From the NCBI RefSeq assembly GCF_000150955.2, contig NC_011674.1:558001-622000 (forward strand): 64,000 nt of DNA, given 5' to 3'. Positions 1 through 11,328 of the stretch are shown here, in pieces (positions within the stretch are counted from its first letter, which is position 1; each line of letters opens with the position of its first letter). The stretch comes from Phaeodactylum tricornutum CCAP 1055/1 (lineage: Eukaryota > Bacillariophyta > Bacillariophyceae > Surirellales > Neidiaceae). The position numbers were made by a program, and so were the translations under genes. Under the pieces are notes generated by a model. The model was not told where the DNA came from and did no database searches. It saw only the letters and a program-made list of their open reading frames with translations.

Positions 1-106
1 CTCGTGATCATCGTTGAGACATCTTGTGTTTCAAGGACCGGAATTTTCAAATGTGGTGTGGTTACTATGAAAACAAAGGCTCACATTGACGCCCTTCCTT
101 GTGTAG

Positions 107-320
107 CTTTTCTCGGGAAACGCCAACTCGTTTCAAGAAGGAACTCATCAAAGCAGCTCATCCAAATGATGGCACAGTAACAGTAGATGCCCTCAATCAG
201 ATCCTAATCAACATTGGCAAGTCGGACGACATTTTGTCCGAAGAAGAGCTGTCAGATTTATTAGGGAATGGCTCCACCTGCCGAGAAATCTCGACGACTG
301 AACTCATGCGTCTCATGTAA
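107..320 (+). CDS. EF-hand (calmodulin/centrin-like) protein, last exon, partial
   Basis: This is the 3' end of a gene that starts outside the window. The exon opens after a pyrimidine-rich acceptor ending in AG at 105-106 and runs to TAA at 318-320. It encodes about 70 residues. The pattern is that of an EF-hand pair C-terminus: a helix, a short DGTVTVDALNQIL segment typical of a loop and following helix, then a second helix with LSEEELSDLL. Loop residues are not fully conserved, so calcium binding is uncertain. Bases 1-106 read as intron. The specific family (calmodulin-like, centrin-like or other) cannot be told from one exon. Confidence 0.55.
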
Positions 321-905
321 ACGCTCGATCAAAGCCTTTCCCGCCGAACGAGGTGGATTAATGTTTTTTCGCTTATACCAGCGATATGTCGGGAATACTA
401 TGAAAGTAACTCCCAGAAGGCTGCTTTACCTCCAAGTATAAATCGATAGATGTTTTATAGAGATATAGTAGATACACTTTTTTCAAGGCAAACAACAACA
501 GCTCCTCCCCAGTAGCAAGGCGACGACAATTCACTGATGTAAGAGGAAGGCAATCTATACTCGTGCACGCCGCAGTTCACCTAGCACGGAAGGTACAGGT
601 ATTTAAGAGTAGTATTCTCAGAATTTAGCCGATAAATTCCGATTCTGTCAAAGGGCGTGGACCATGCTTGAATCGTGACAGAATTCTGCTACAGCGATGT
701 CTTTGAAGCCTGACTTTCACAGTTACTAGCGCTCAACGTTAAAAAATAATAATAATGTCGTTTCCATAATTACTGGGTACCGTATACCTTTCTTTTGCTG
801 GACTCACAGTTATCCAAGCATCGATGCGAACGCTTTTTCAAGGCGATCGATCTACCGCTGGATTCTCAGTCTAGCCACCGAAGGTCTAGCTAGAGGGACA
901 TCACC
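321..905. other. intergenic, 585 bp
   Basis: No gene is seen. There is a short run of AAT units near 745-755. Copies related to the TCACAGT motif lie at 717-725 and 804-810, the latter about 95 bp upstream of the fumarase ATG. Confidence 0.5.
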
Positions 906-2692
906 ATGGTGATGCTCTCCACATTGCTGCGGTCGACAAACCGCTTTAAGACCGCCGCTCATCCTTGGAGAAAGTTGTTTTCTACCTATGACCATTCACC
1001 ACTGTTTGATTCTAATATTTTTGCGAGTGAGACCGTCCAGTACAAGCGCCTCCTCGGACCCGAATCTGTGGAATCCGTCCTCGTGAACGGCGAATCCTAC
1101 CTTTCCGTCAAGGGCGAAGCCTTGCAAGTACTGTCGAAACACGCTTTTTCGGATGTCGCGCATCTTCTTCGACCAGCTCACTTGCAGCAGTTGCGGAACA
1201 TTCTGGACGACCCGGAAGCCTCGTCGAATGATCACTTTGTGGCTATGGAATTGCTGAAGAACGCCAACATCGCAGCGGGGCGAGTTTTGCCTGGTTGTCA
1301 GGATACGGGTACAGCGATCGTGTTGGGTAAGAAGGGTCACCGGGTTTTGACGGATGGAGAAGACGAAGCGTACCTGGCCAATGGTGCCCACGACGCTTAC
1401 CGCGATCTCAATTTACGTTACAGCCAAGTCGCGCCCCTGGATATGTTCGCCGAACGAAATACGGGCAACAACATGCCTGCACAGATTGATTTATACTCAA
1501 ACAAAGGCAACGAATATAAATTTATGTTTATTGCAAAAGGCGGTGGCTCTGCCAACAAAACCTTTTTGTATCAGCAAACCAAGGCTCTTCTGAATACGGG
1601 ATCCCTGGAGGCATTTTTGGAGGAGAAGATCAAGACCATTGGTACTTCGGCTTGTCCGCCGTATCATCTCGCAATTGTTATTGGTGGTCTCTCGGCCGAA
1701 CTCACACTTAAGACCGTTAAGTTGGCCAGCACCAAATTTTACGATGACCTGCCAACGAGCGGCGATTCTACGGGACGAGCATTCCGTGATGTGACTTGGG
1801 AGGACTACATTCTGAAAATGACTCGTGGACTAGGGATTGGTGCTCAGTTCGGTGGCAAGTACTTTTGTCATGATGTAAGAGTAATCCGTTTGCCGCGGCA
1901 TGGCGCTAGTTGTCCGGTTGGAATTGGTGTGAGCTGTTCCGCAGATCGGCAGGTACTTGGCAAGGTAACAAAGGACGGCGTCTTTTTAGAGAGGCTTGAA
2001 GAGGATGTGAGCAAGTATTTGCCCGACATATTGGACGACAGTTTGTCAGATGAAGTTGTTAAGATTGACATGAATAGTATGTCAATGGATGAGCTACGTC
2101 AAACATTATCCAAGCATCCTATTCGTACCCGGTTGTCACTCTCTGGGACCATCGTTGTCGCGCGCGATATCGCCCATGCCAAGATGCGTAAGTGGCTTTA
2201 AGATTTTGACTCTCATCGAAAGTGGATCGATCTATTCTCACCAATACCAACGCTGTTGCATTCCCCTTAGTGAAACGTATCGAAGACGGTGAAGGGTTAC
2301 CGGACTACGCAAAACAGCACATTATCTATTATGCTGGACCCGCTAAGACACCGGAAGGATACGCCAGTGGTTCGTTTGGTCCCACTACGGCCGGTCGTAT
2401 GGATGCATACGTGGATCGATTTATGCAAGAGGGTGGCTCTTTTGTTTCCCTGGCCAAGGGAAACCGCAGCAAGCAGGTGACGAATGCTTGCAAAAAGTAC
2501 GGTGGGTTCTATCTTGGTAGCATTGGAGGACCAGCCGCCATCCTGGCCAAGAACTGCATAAAGAAGGTAAAAGTTCTGGATAATGAGGAAGATGGCATGG
2601 AAGCAGTTTGGAAGATCGAAGTTGAGAATTTTCCGGCTTTCATCGTTGTGGATGACAAGGGCGAAGATTTCTTTGAAGAATGGCTAGGTTAA
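906..2692 (+). CDS. Fumarate hydratase class I, iron-sulfur type, mitochondrial
   Basis: Two exons, 906-2187 and 2271-2692, give 567 residues. The 83-nt intron (GTAAGT...CCCCTTAG) joins a reading frame continuous with the class I fumarase family. The enzyme interconverts fumarate and malate using a [4Fe-4S] cluster. Candidate cluster cysteines are C131 ([10 protein letters not shown]), C250 (GTSACPPYH) and C344 (GIGVSC); their spacing fits the single-chain eukaryotic class I enzymes such as those of Leishmania. The C-terminal beta-domain has [13 protein letters not shown] and SLAKGNRS. The N-terminus is basic and lacks acidic residues up to the RKLFST segment, so mitochondrial import is likely. 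It is unrelated to the class II fumarase of animals and plants. Confidence 0.93.
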
Positions 2693-2815
2693 ATTTTTTT
2701 AGATGGTATTGTGTTCCTTCTTTCCACTAGTTAGGGTTTCAATATTCATCGAGGGCTATCATCCGCATTGACAGTAAACTGCCTGCATCACTAAAGTGTG
2801 GCGAGGTTAGTTCTT

Positions 2816-3457
2816 CTATCTTCGACTTCCTCCCGCAAGATATCCAACTGCCGCGGCAACAGTAGCTACACCAGCAACGGCAGCCAATGACTTTGGATCA
2901 ATCGAGTCAACCAGCGATGTTCGAGGCGGTTCTGTTGGCGCCGGAGCATCTTTTCTATTTTCATCTCGAACTATAACTGCATTCTTTTTGTTCTTTTTCT
3001 TTTTATTCTTCTGCTCAGCTTCCTGTCGTAGTCGCTCCGCGGCGCCTTCCGCGGTTCCATAGAGCTTTTCGTCCACCGCATACATACGCTTCTTGCCACC
3101 TTTTCCAGCTTTGAGGACTTCGTCCAGCTTTTGGTCCACCTGTCCATCCTGATTTCGAATCGCGTGCTGAAAGAACTCTGCCATTTGTTGCGATTTTTGC
3201 GAACTAGCCTTGACTTCGTTGGCGTATCGTTCCCGGATTTCGTTCTCGAGGACTTCCTCGTCAGGTCCAAACCGATCGGCGAAGAACGTAAAGGCCAAGG
3301 CAGGAATCATAAGCAAGCCAAACGCGGCAACGTGAGCGGGTATTTGAAACGTAGGCTTGTGTTTGGAGGACAGCCACCGAATATGGGTTGACGGGATTAT
3401 CCTCGACAACTGTCGATAGGGGAGAGATCTTGAATGCAGCGCTCGGAATTCATTCAT
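2816..3457 (-). CDS. Small two-TM protein, probably mitochondrial, unknown function
   Basis: I chose the ATG at 3457 (MNEFRALHSRS); the reading frame is open further upstream but has no ATG. The product is 213 residues. The first 35 residues are basic and Ser-rich with no acids after E3, like a mitochondrial presequence. A hydrophobic segment lies at about residues 41-61. A charged, helix-prone middle contains a Lys-rich stretch (KNKKKKNKKN). A second, Ala/Gly-rich hydrophobic segment lies at about 187-210 and ends in GGSRR. I do not recognise the family. Its 3' end faces the fumarase gene, with about 120 bp between stops. Confidence 0.6.
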   Translation of the reverse strand: MNEFRALHSRSLPYRQLSRIIPSTHIRWLSSKHKPTFQIPAHVAAFGLLMIPALAFTFFADRFGPDEEVLENEIRERYANEVKASSQKSQQMAEFFQHAIRNQDGQVDQKLDEVLKAGKGGKKRMYAVDEKLYGTAEGAAERLRQEAEQKNKKKKNKKNAVIVRDENRKDAPAPTEPPRTSLVDSIDPKSLAAVAGVATVAAAVGYLAGGSRR

Positions 3458-3952
3458 GTTGGCAGAGACCTGAATTTCAGGAACTGTTCTCTGGTGACGC
3501 TGCACTGGCAGCAAGGAGCGAGCCAGTCTAGAATTTGCTTTCCAAAGAACTGGTAGAGGACTGGATGGGTATCAAGAATGGAAGGGGGCACTGGAGTGCA
3601 ACGAATGAGTCACTCGATAGTAAAATACTGTCAACTGTAAAATGCTTATTTTCCAGCTTGTGTTGGTTGCCACTGTTTCTGGTCGTGGAGGAGCGCGGAA
3701 ATTGTTTTCATGGAAGGTGAAGTTTCTGTACATTTTTTCAATAAGTACAGAAGCCCGACTGTGTGACAACGTGTAAGAGAATTCACTGTTCCAGTCAAAC
3801 GAAGTTTGCCGACAAGCATTCACAGTCAATCCGTTAATGTATGTTTGACCATGACTGCCAAAAGACAACATTGACAGTGAAGGGCATTTCTAGACGCTTT
3901 CGTGTATTTCACCGATCGTTCCAGGATGCGAGTACCTGAAATTTGACTTATT
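3458..3952. promoter_or_regulatory. Divergent intergenic region with two TTNACWGTNAA palindromes
   Basis: This 495-bp region separates the small membrane protein from the calpain gene. It holds exact copies of TTNACWGTNAA at 3819-3829 and 3871-3881, and partial copies at 3628-3640 and 3782-3790. The exact copies lie 72-134 bp upstream of the calpain ATG. A promoter role is inferred from position and recurrence only. Confidence 0.4.
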
Positions 3953-6909
3953 ATGGCATCTCATGAGTCTGCAATTGTAGTGATTGACGATTCGGAGAAC
4001 GACGATGGACCTGATAGTCCCACTTCCAACACGTCACCAGAAGTGCTTTCATTCGAGCAACAAGAGGCTATTCACTTGTTTTCCTCCATCACCGACATCT
4101 CCGACACTAAAGCGGTTAAGGATAGCCTCGAAATGTTCGATTACGATGTGGAGAGAACGATTAACAAATGGATCGAACAGCAGCATTCTTACCAAAGATC
4201 GCCCATCGCCGACAACTCTGCAGCTTTTCGACTAATCAACCGAAATGCTTCACGAATTAACTCGCCGGTAAAACGAAACTTGTTTACGGGTATGCCGAAA
4301 AAGTTGGATTTAGATACGAAGGTGTCTGTGCAAAAAAGTGCTATAAAGAGCATACCTTCATCGTCTTCCTCCAAAGTTCTCTCTCTGTCATGGCACGATT
4401 GTGTGGAGCGAGTTCTCCAATCAAAGGAACCCTTTTTTATTGATGCTGACTTTCCGCCAACGAGCAAATCGCTGGATGGTCGCCAACGCCGAGCCAGTGA
4501 AAACAAGGGGCAACGAACTTTGTGCGCATGCGGCGTTCCTGCAGCTGCCAAAGTTGTCCAATCAGATGGACCGAACTACGGCCGTTTTTATCTGTCCTGT
4601 GGCAAGCAAACACAACGGCGAGCGCCGGTATTGGTAGTTCGTAAACAAGACGATGCACAAAATAGTGCTGATTGTCAAGACGAAGCCAAACTTCTGAAAG
4701 ATCCACCAGTTACTGTCAACAATCCATACGCAAAATCTAAGCCATCAACACCATCGAAACATTGTCGCACTAACCCATCATCGCCAAAGTCTCCGCCGCA
4801 ACGGCGGTCGTGCACTTTTTTCAAATGGGATCCAGACGGTTCCATCGGAGCATCGGGCTACGCTACAAGATACTCGTTGTTTGTCTGGCAACATTTTGGA
4901 TTGGAGAACAACTGTTGCTTGTACCGCACGTCAATCGATCCTTCGCAAGTACGTCAAGGCGCGGTAGGAAACTGCTGGTTCCTATCAGCACTGGCAGTCG
5001 TAGCGGAAAAGTCGTATTTGGTTCGCCAACTGTTGCCACATGACAAATTGAATCCCCAAGGTTGTTACGAAGTCAACCTTTGCTTGGACGGCGCTTGGAC
5101 ACCAGTTCGGGTAGATTCGACTTTGCCTGTTGTACTGCAAGATGTGAACAAAACGACAGGAGGATCTTTGTTACAATCACTCCGTCATGGTGTTCCGCTA
5201 AATAGCTGTAAAGAATTGGTGGCTACCCCCGCCTTTTGTTCGGCACCAGACCTCCAATTGTGGCCAGCTTTGGTCGAAAAAGCCTACGCAAAAGCTCACG
5301 GCTCTTACGCACAGCTTTCCGGTGGTTTTATTGCGGAAGGATTGACTGATTTGACGGGTGCTCCAACAGAAACTATAATCTTTTCGGATTTAATAGATTT
5401 AGATGAGTTGTGGGCGCGCTTGCTATCTTTTCACCAAGCTGGTTTTCTCGTCGGTGTCGCCACTTCTCGAGGGGGTGAAGGCCTTGTTGGTGGCCATGCG
5501 TATAGCTTATTGGATGTAATTGAGATCAACAACTCACTGATTGGTGAACAAAAGAAAGTGACTGATTACTTTTCGAGCCCTTCTAAGAAGCATCGGAAAC
5601 TTACTGGCCCAAACTATGACACTTGTGCACCTATTAGACTTGTGCGGATTCGAAACCCGTAAGTTTTCTTTGGTGATATTGGATTGACTCGAACAACACC
5701 TTAACATTTCCTTTTGGCGTGCGTTTCAGTTGGGGAAAACGGGAGTGGAAAGGTGACTGGAGCGTTGATAGTGAACGCTGGACTCGAGCGCTGCGGAAAA
5801 AGATTGGATCTGATGCGTTTGCTAGGGGAGACGGCACATTTTTTATGTCGTTTGAAGATATGTTGCAACGATTTCATCACATGGACATTGCCAAAACTCG
5901 AGAGGTTCGTGTTCGCAGTGAGTCGCCCTCGTCCTGTCAATTCGTTGCTTTCTGACACCTTGCTGAAATCCAATTCGCCTAGGGCTGGAAGCACTCGTGC
6001 TCTGATGGTATTTTCCAAAGGAATGGCGATCCGATCGCATCTTCTAAATACACTTATGAGATTATTCCGTCCTGTCGTACTTGGGCATTTGTTTCGTTGG
6101 TCCAGAAGAAGAAACGCGCAAACAGTAACTCTAAGTATTGGTATTGCGACCCTTCGATGCTAATTTTAAAGCGGAGGTCGGATACTGAGGAGTGGACCTG
6201 CGAAGCTTCAGTACTTACGGGTATTGGGAGAATGAGCGATTGTGAAATCTTCCTTGACCCTGATTTCTCGTACATGTGTGTCTTAGTATCATGTATCGGT
6301 TGCATGGATACACCGGAATCCTTTGAGTTCCGGCTGTCGACTTACAGTTCGGAAGAAGTAACCGTGCGGCCCGTTCTGAATGAAAGAATTCTCTGCTTAA
6401 TGACCCTTCGACTTCTTCACAAATTGCTGCTCAATCGAGGACATAAACTCCTGTACCCGGTCGCGCCATTTGGTGTTTTAAGCTGCATCCATGGTAGCGG
6501 CTGCCTATACTTCGTTGCGGTAAACGGTGCTTGCGATGAATTTTTGTCTATTCGATTGACGCTTGATATTCAAGAGGGGATGATGCTCGTTTACGGAAAA
6601 AGTGGGGATTCATTTGATATTCCTCCGAGACGCCAGCAAATCTTGGCAATCGTTTCAAGAAATGGGAAACGTTGTACGTGCACTCATTTAAGCTTTCGTT
6701 ATTTGAGTAGTACCATTAAGTCCAGCAAAGATGGATCTCATGTTTCAAAGTTGCAGTACTCGGGCATGAGAGGTAGCGTTGAGCTTGGTCTCGCGGCAGA
6801 CTTGCTTACGAGCAGTTCCGACTCCTCACGGGTCTGTATTAGGGGCGGCGATTCACTCGAGATTTACCAGTGGATTCCGCAAGTGGGCTCCTGTTTTGAT
6901 CTAGTCTAG
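3953..6909 (+). CDS. Calpain-type cysteine protease with UBA-like and GRF zinc-finger domains
   Basis: Three exons (3953-5658, 5730-5904, 5983-6909) give 935 residues; introns are 71 and 78 nt. Residues about 32-77 resemble a UBA/CUE-like helical bundle. Residues about 189-293 resemble a GRF zinc finger (CACG, PNYGRFYLSC, CTFFKWD) with an extra Pro/Ser-rich linker inside. The calpain core follows with the full triad: C341 in GNCWFLSAL, H515 in GGHAYSLL and N568 in RNPWG. The first intron falls inside the codon after N568. The C-terminal 300 residues look like calpain beta-sandwich domains (GWKHSCSDG). No EF-hands are seen. Family knowledge predicts an intracellular regulatory protease; calcium dependence cannot be judged. 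The ubiquitin and nucleic-acid binding suggested by the N-terminal domains is inference. Confidence 0.88.
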
Positions 6910-6970
6910 CTCGTCCGTTGGCCGTAAATAGAGAGTTTGTTAGATGTTTTTTTTTCTCTTCGGACTTATT

Positions 6971-9571
6971 CTAAGATACAAATACGCCTTCAAGCGATGG
7001 TGCTTTGCATGGTCCAGCTGAGGTCAAAATAGGCTTGCCCTCCCAAGTTAATAATCCTCCCTCTACAGTTCTCAAACTCTTCAAAACATTTTCCCAGACC
7101 TTCTTCTTTCGGACTTGGACTGGGCTAAAAGGATCACCAGTCATTTCACTAACGAAAACTCGTTCACCAATTTGAGCCCCTTCCGGTGGAGCTACGAGTT
7201 CGACAATTGCACCGTCCTCACTTTTGGCTGCCAGTACCATGCCATTGCTCATGAAGCCAAGCATTTTCTGGCCTTTCAAGTTGCATACAACTAGAACCAT
7301 GCGGTCTTGCATCTCTTCTAATGTATAGAATCCTCGAAGACCGGAAGCAATCTCGCGCGGGCCCGTATCCTCCCCCAGATCAATCTGCTCACAAAAGAGT
7401 TTGTCAGCGTCTTCATGGTTCCATACCTTTACAATCTTTCCGACTTTGATTTCAACCTTTGTAAATTCTGGTTGATTCGGATCTCCAACCGTTTGGGTTG
7501 CTCCATGACTTTTCGCAATCATCTTGGCCTTTTCTTCTTTTTTACGTTTCTGCGCTTCCACATGACTTTCCTTCTGCTTCGTACCATTTTTCTCCACAGT
7601 TTTCAACTCTGCATCCGACAAAGACTTCGTGAAGAGTACGCCGCCTACTTCGATTGTGCATCCCGACTCTAGGTTGCGACAGTTCACGTCCAGATCTACC
7701 AGCGCAATCGCCTTAGTGTTGAACTTTTGAAACACTTTCAGCATGCTTTGGGGCAGAAACGGTAGCAACAAGTGCGAAAGCGCATAAATAGCCTCAAGGC
7801 AAGCTCGCACGGTGATCCGGCGAGTTTCCGTGTGTTCGTCGCCCTTTTTCAGCCATGGCGCTTCCTCTTGCAAGAAACCATTCACATCTCGAAAGGCCCC
7901 AATTACTACGGTGGCACCCGCTTGCAATTCCAATTTGTCCATGCGAGCTTGAAACGTTTTAATGACACTGGCCAGATTGATGGGTGGATTGGTCGGAGGA
8001 GGAACGTCAGGAACCACCCCATCGCAATACTTTTGGCAAAGATTTGTTGCTCGATGTACCAAATTTCCGATTGTATCGCAGAGGTCAGCATTGTGCATGT
8101 CGCGCATCGATTCTTCGCTGAACGAAAGTTCTCCTCCAAAAGGGGCTTCCTTGCACAGGTACCTGGTAGAAAAGTACCACGTGGAAAGGGTCAGCCATCC
8201 GAGTCTAGCGTTGCGAGCATGAACAAAAAATGTAGCCCAACAACGATGTAGCAGCGGGAGGTAGGGCATCACTTACCATCGAAAGGTATCCACATCAAAC
8301 TTATCGAGCATGTCGTGTGGATCCACAACATTGCCCAAGCTTTTGGACATTTTCTTACCTTCTCTGTCGTTCACAAAGCCATGCGCAAAAACTTGATGAG
8401 CGAGTGGGATCCCGGCCGAGAGGAGCAAACATGGCCAAATCACAGTGTGGAACCACAAAATATCTTTGCCGATGATATGGACGCTGGCTGGCCAAAAGGA
8501 TTTCAGCAGTGTTCCTTGGTGGCCGAAGTAATCAATCCCCGTCAAATAATTGGACAGAGCATCCACCCAAACATACATGACGTGGTTGTTTTTGAAATTT
8601 TGGGGGACAGGAATACCCCAAGAAAAGGTCGTACGCGAAATCGACAGATCGCGAAGCTCATCAGTATGGAGGCGTGCAAGAATCTGATTACGATGAGCGT
8701 CGGGCTGAATAAATTCTGGATTAGATTCAATGTGTGCCACGAGTTGGGCGTGATACTTGGACATTTTGAAAAAGTACGATTCTTCTTCAACTTGTTTCAG
8801 CGGAAGTCCGGAAGTGGGATCTTTGTAGTCCAGCTGCTGGGCTTCCATATCTGTCACAAAGGTTTCTTCGCGCACATTGTACCACCCCGAATAGGTATCT
8901 AAATATATGTCACCGGCATCGGCACACCTTTGCCAGAGCGTTTGTGCTAACTGTTTGTGACGAGCCGATGTCGTCCGCACGTAATCATCATTAGCAATTA
9001 AAATGCGTTGATTCAAAACTTGAAATCCCGTCACATATTGATCACAAATATCGATGGGTACCTTTCCGGCATCCGCGGCTGTTTGAGCAATCTTTTGTCC
9101 ATGTTCGTCGGCGCCTGTCACAAAGTACACGGGATGGGTTCCCAGGAGACGCTGGTAGCGCACGATCACGTCGGAAGTGGCGGCCTCGTAGGCATGACCC
9201 ATATGCGCAGGACCGTTGGTGTAGTTGATGGCGGTGGTCAAGTAGAAGGAAGATTTGCTATGGGAGGCTTGTGGAGGCGCGACACCGCCCGTCTTGGCAA
9301 GATAGCCGTAGTCGATTTTGCTATCGTCCAAAAGAGACCATCGATCGTACGTGCTGGCCAGATCATCCGCCGTCGTTGCCGCTTTTTTCGAGTCGTGGTT
9401 TTCCCGTGATACAGCTTGCTGAGACATTGGTATGAAGTTTTTCACTTCGTTCGAAGCATGCACTTGTTTCGAACTCGTTTGGCGGCCTTTCAAGGATGAT
9501 TCTGTCGCATTCAAGGAGACGTGCGAGCGCAGTGCTCCAGCAAACTCGTCCAACTTGAATTCATTCGTCAT
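6971..9571 (-). CDS. Methionyl-tRNA synthetase, cytosolic type with C-terminal tRNA-binding domain
   Basis: Two exons, 9571-8277 and 8162-6971, give 828 residues; the 114-nt intron rebuilds the DTFRWYLCKEAPFGG segment. It charges tRNA-Met. The class I signatures are present: HMGH at residues 123-126 and KMSKS at about 407-411. The C-terminal third is an EMAPII/Arc1p-like tRNA-binding OB fold (VEIKVGKIVKVWNHEDADKL). The roughly 100-residue N-terminal extension is hydrophilic and has no clear organelle presequence, so the cytosol is favoured. No GST-like domain is seen. It is transcribed away from the Rab gene. Confidence 0.93.
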
Positions 9572-10340
9572 AGTTTGTTTCCGAGTGATCTGCGACTAAG
9601 ATTTCTTCTGCTTGGTGTGACTGGGATCCAGAATTGCTGCAAAGACACCGTTGTTGGTCCTTTTCGGGTGCAGTGGGACTTGTGGATAGATGCGTGTAAT
9701 TTAAGTCTCTCGTTTGACGATGATGCCTGTGCGCGACAGAGAGAGCGAGCTGCCTATGTTACTCACGGTGGGTCTCATCTTGTGAGGGTCCGGGTCTGGC
9801 ATCTTTCGTACGGTGTGTGGAACACCGAATTTTACGGGCACGGCATGACTGACTGTGACGGTGAATAATTCCGGATTCCGTTGAGATGTTTCTATGAATG
9901 AGCTTGTCTGTTAGCGTTCTGTATGAAGGTGTCCGATCAACAAGTTCCCTGTGGGAGTGCGCTTTTAAAATGTGCTTCATTATTCGTATTCCTAGGACAG
10001 GTAAGTGTAAATCGAATGCGGAAAGTCACGTACTGGTCATCGATCATATTGTATGTACCTAGCTGGGGAGACGCGCAAGCACGCAAGCGCTCGAAACTAG
10101 TTAGCTAGAAACCGGCAGAAGAAACAAACGGCAAGCCCCCGGGCTCGTCGATGTCCATCGTAAACCCCCAAGCAAATCACCCACAACACTCCAACAGACA
10201 ACGAATTGTTCCCGATCTACACTGGTTAGCAAATCATTGCGGATTTGATTTCTGTAACGAGGTTTTCTCGATCCTGAAAGGTTTTTCCTATCGACGATAC
10301 CTGCCCTCTTTTGCTCGTGCTTTTTCTGTTGACTGTTACA
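9572..10340. other. intergenic between divergent MetRS and Rab genes, 769 bp
   Basis: The short reading frames here resemble nothing known. The sequence TGACTGTTA at 10330-10338 lies right against the Rab ATG (10341). I see no other structure. Confidence 0.45.
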
Positions 10341-11178
10341 ATGGCTGCTCCACCACCGCAAACGTTTCCGTACGATTACTTGTTCAAAGTTTTGATAATT
10401 GGGGATGCTTCGGTTGGAAAGGTGCGTTGTAACGGCTGACCAATATCGACAAAGTCGTTTTCCGTGCCCTTCAGTCCGTCCATACTGACACTGTTGAGTG
10501 CGAACGTATGTTTGTACGCTTTTTATTGGTAGTCCTCTATGCTGTTACGGTTTACGGACGATTCGTTTGACGAACACATTCAGTCCACGATCGGGGTGGA
10601 CTTTAAAGTAAAGCACCTGGAAGTCGAGGGCAAACGAGTCAAGCTCACTATTTGGGATACCGCCGGACAGGAACGTTTCCGAACACTAACTAGCAGCTAC
10701 TATCGCGGCGCCCACGGCGTTGTCTTGGTCTACGACGTGACACGGACCGATAGCTTTGAGAATTTGCAACAGTGGTTAAAAGAGGTGCAGATGTATTCGC
10801 CCGGGAACGGTGAATCCGTCGTCAAACTACTCGTGGGCAACAAGTGTGATTTGGAACGTCAAGTGCCGTTTGAAGAGGCGGATGCCTGGGCGCGATCACA
10901 GGGTATGCTCTTTTTGGAAGCGTCCGCCAAGACACGACTGGGAATTCGACAAGTGGTACGTGGACCGACCGTAGATGCCCCCTGCCTGCTTTTCGCCTCT
11001 TCGCCAATTCTCAACCAAACTCATTGTTTATGCTCTCTAGTTTACGGAAGTGGTTAAAAAGATGCTGGAGAATCCTGAAACATTGGCGACAGCGGTGCCG
11101 GGGCGGCCCAAGGTGCAAATCAAACCACAACACGCCAGACCCAACATGATGGACGACGAAGAATCGGGATGCTGTTAA
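10341..11178 (+). CDS. Rab18-like small GTPase
   Basis: Three exons (10341-10421, 10533-10955, 11041-11178) give 213 residues. The first intron splits the P-loop right after GDASVGK; the second exon starts with Ser-Ser. The G motifs are complete: GDASVGKS, STIGVDFK (switch I), WDTAGQERF, NKCD and EASAK. The C-terminus ends in GCC, a double-Cys geranylgeranylation site. Switch and interswitch residues best match Rab18 (FKVKHLEVEGKRVKLTIWDTAG), which acts at ER and lipid droplets in animals. In a diatom this role is only inferred. The last exon converges on the RWDD1-like gene, with 150 bp between stops. Confidence 0.9.
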
Positions 11179-11328
11179 AAGCAACAATACAAAAATTTTA
11201 TGCTCTAGAAAAACGTTGTTCATTTCGTCTGATTCCTTCGTGCATAGGGTTGTCTTATTCTCGAGCCTTAATTTCGTCTTTCGGAATTTTACACGAAGGC
11301 GCTGCCGAGATCACCGGCGTTGTGAGAT

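Noticed and set aside
7772-8251. 159-codon plus-strand frame opposite methionyl-tRNA synthetase
   Set aside because: Antisense shadow of the synthetase exon; no features of its own.
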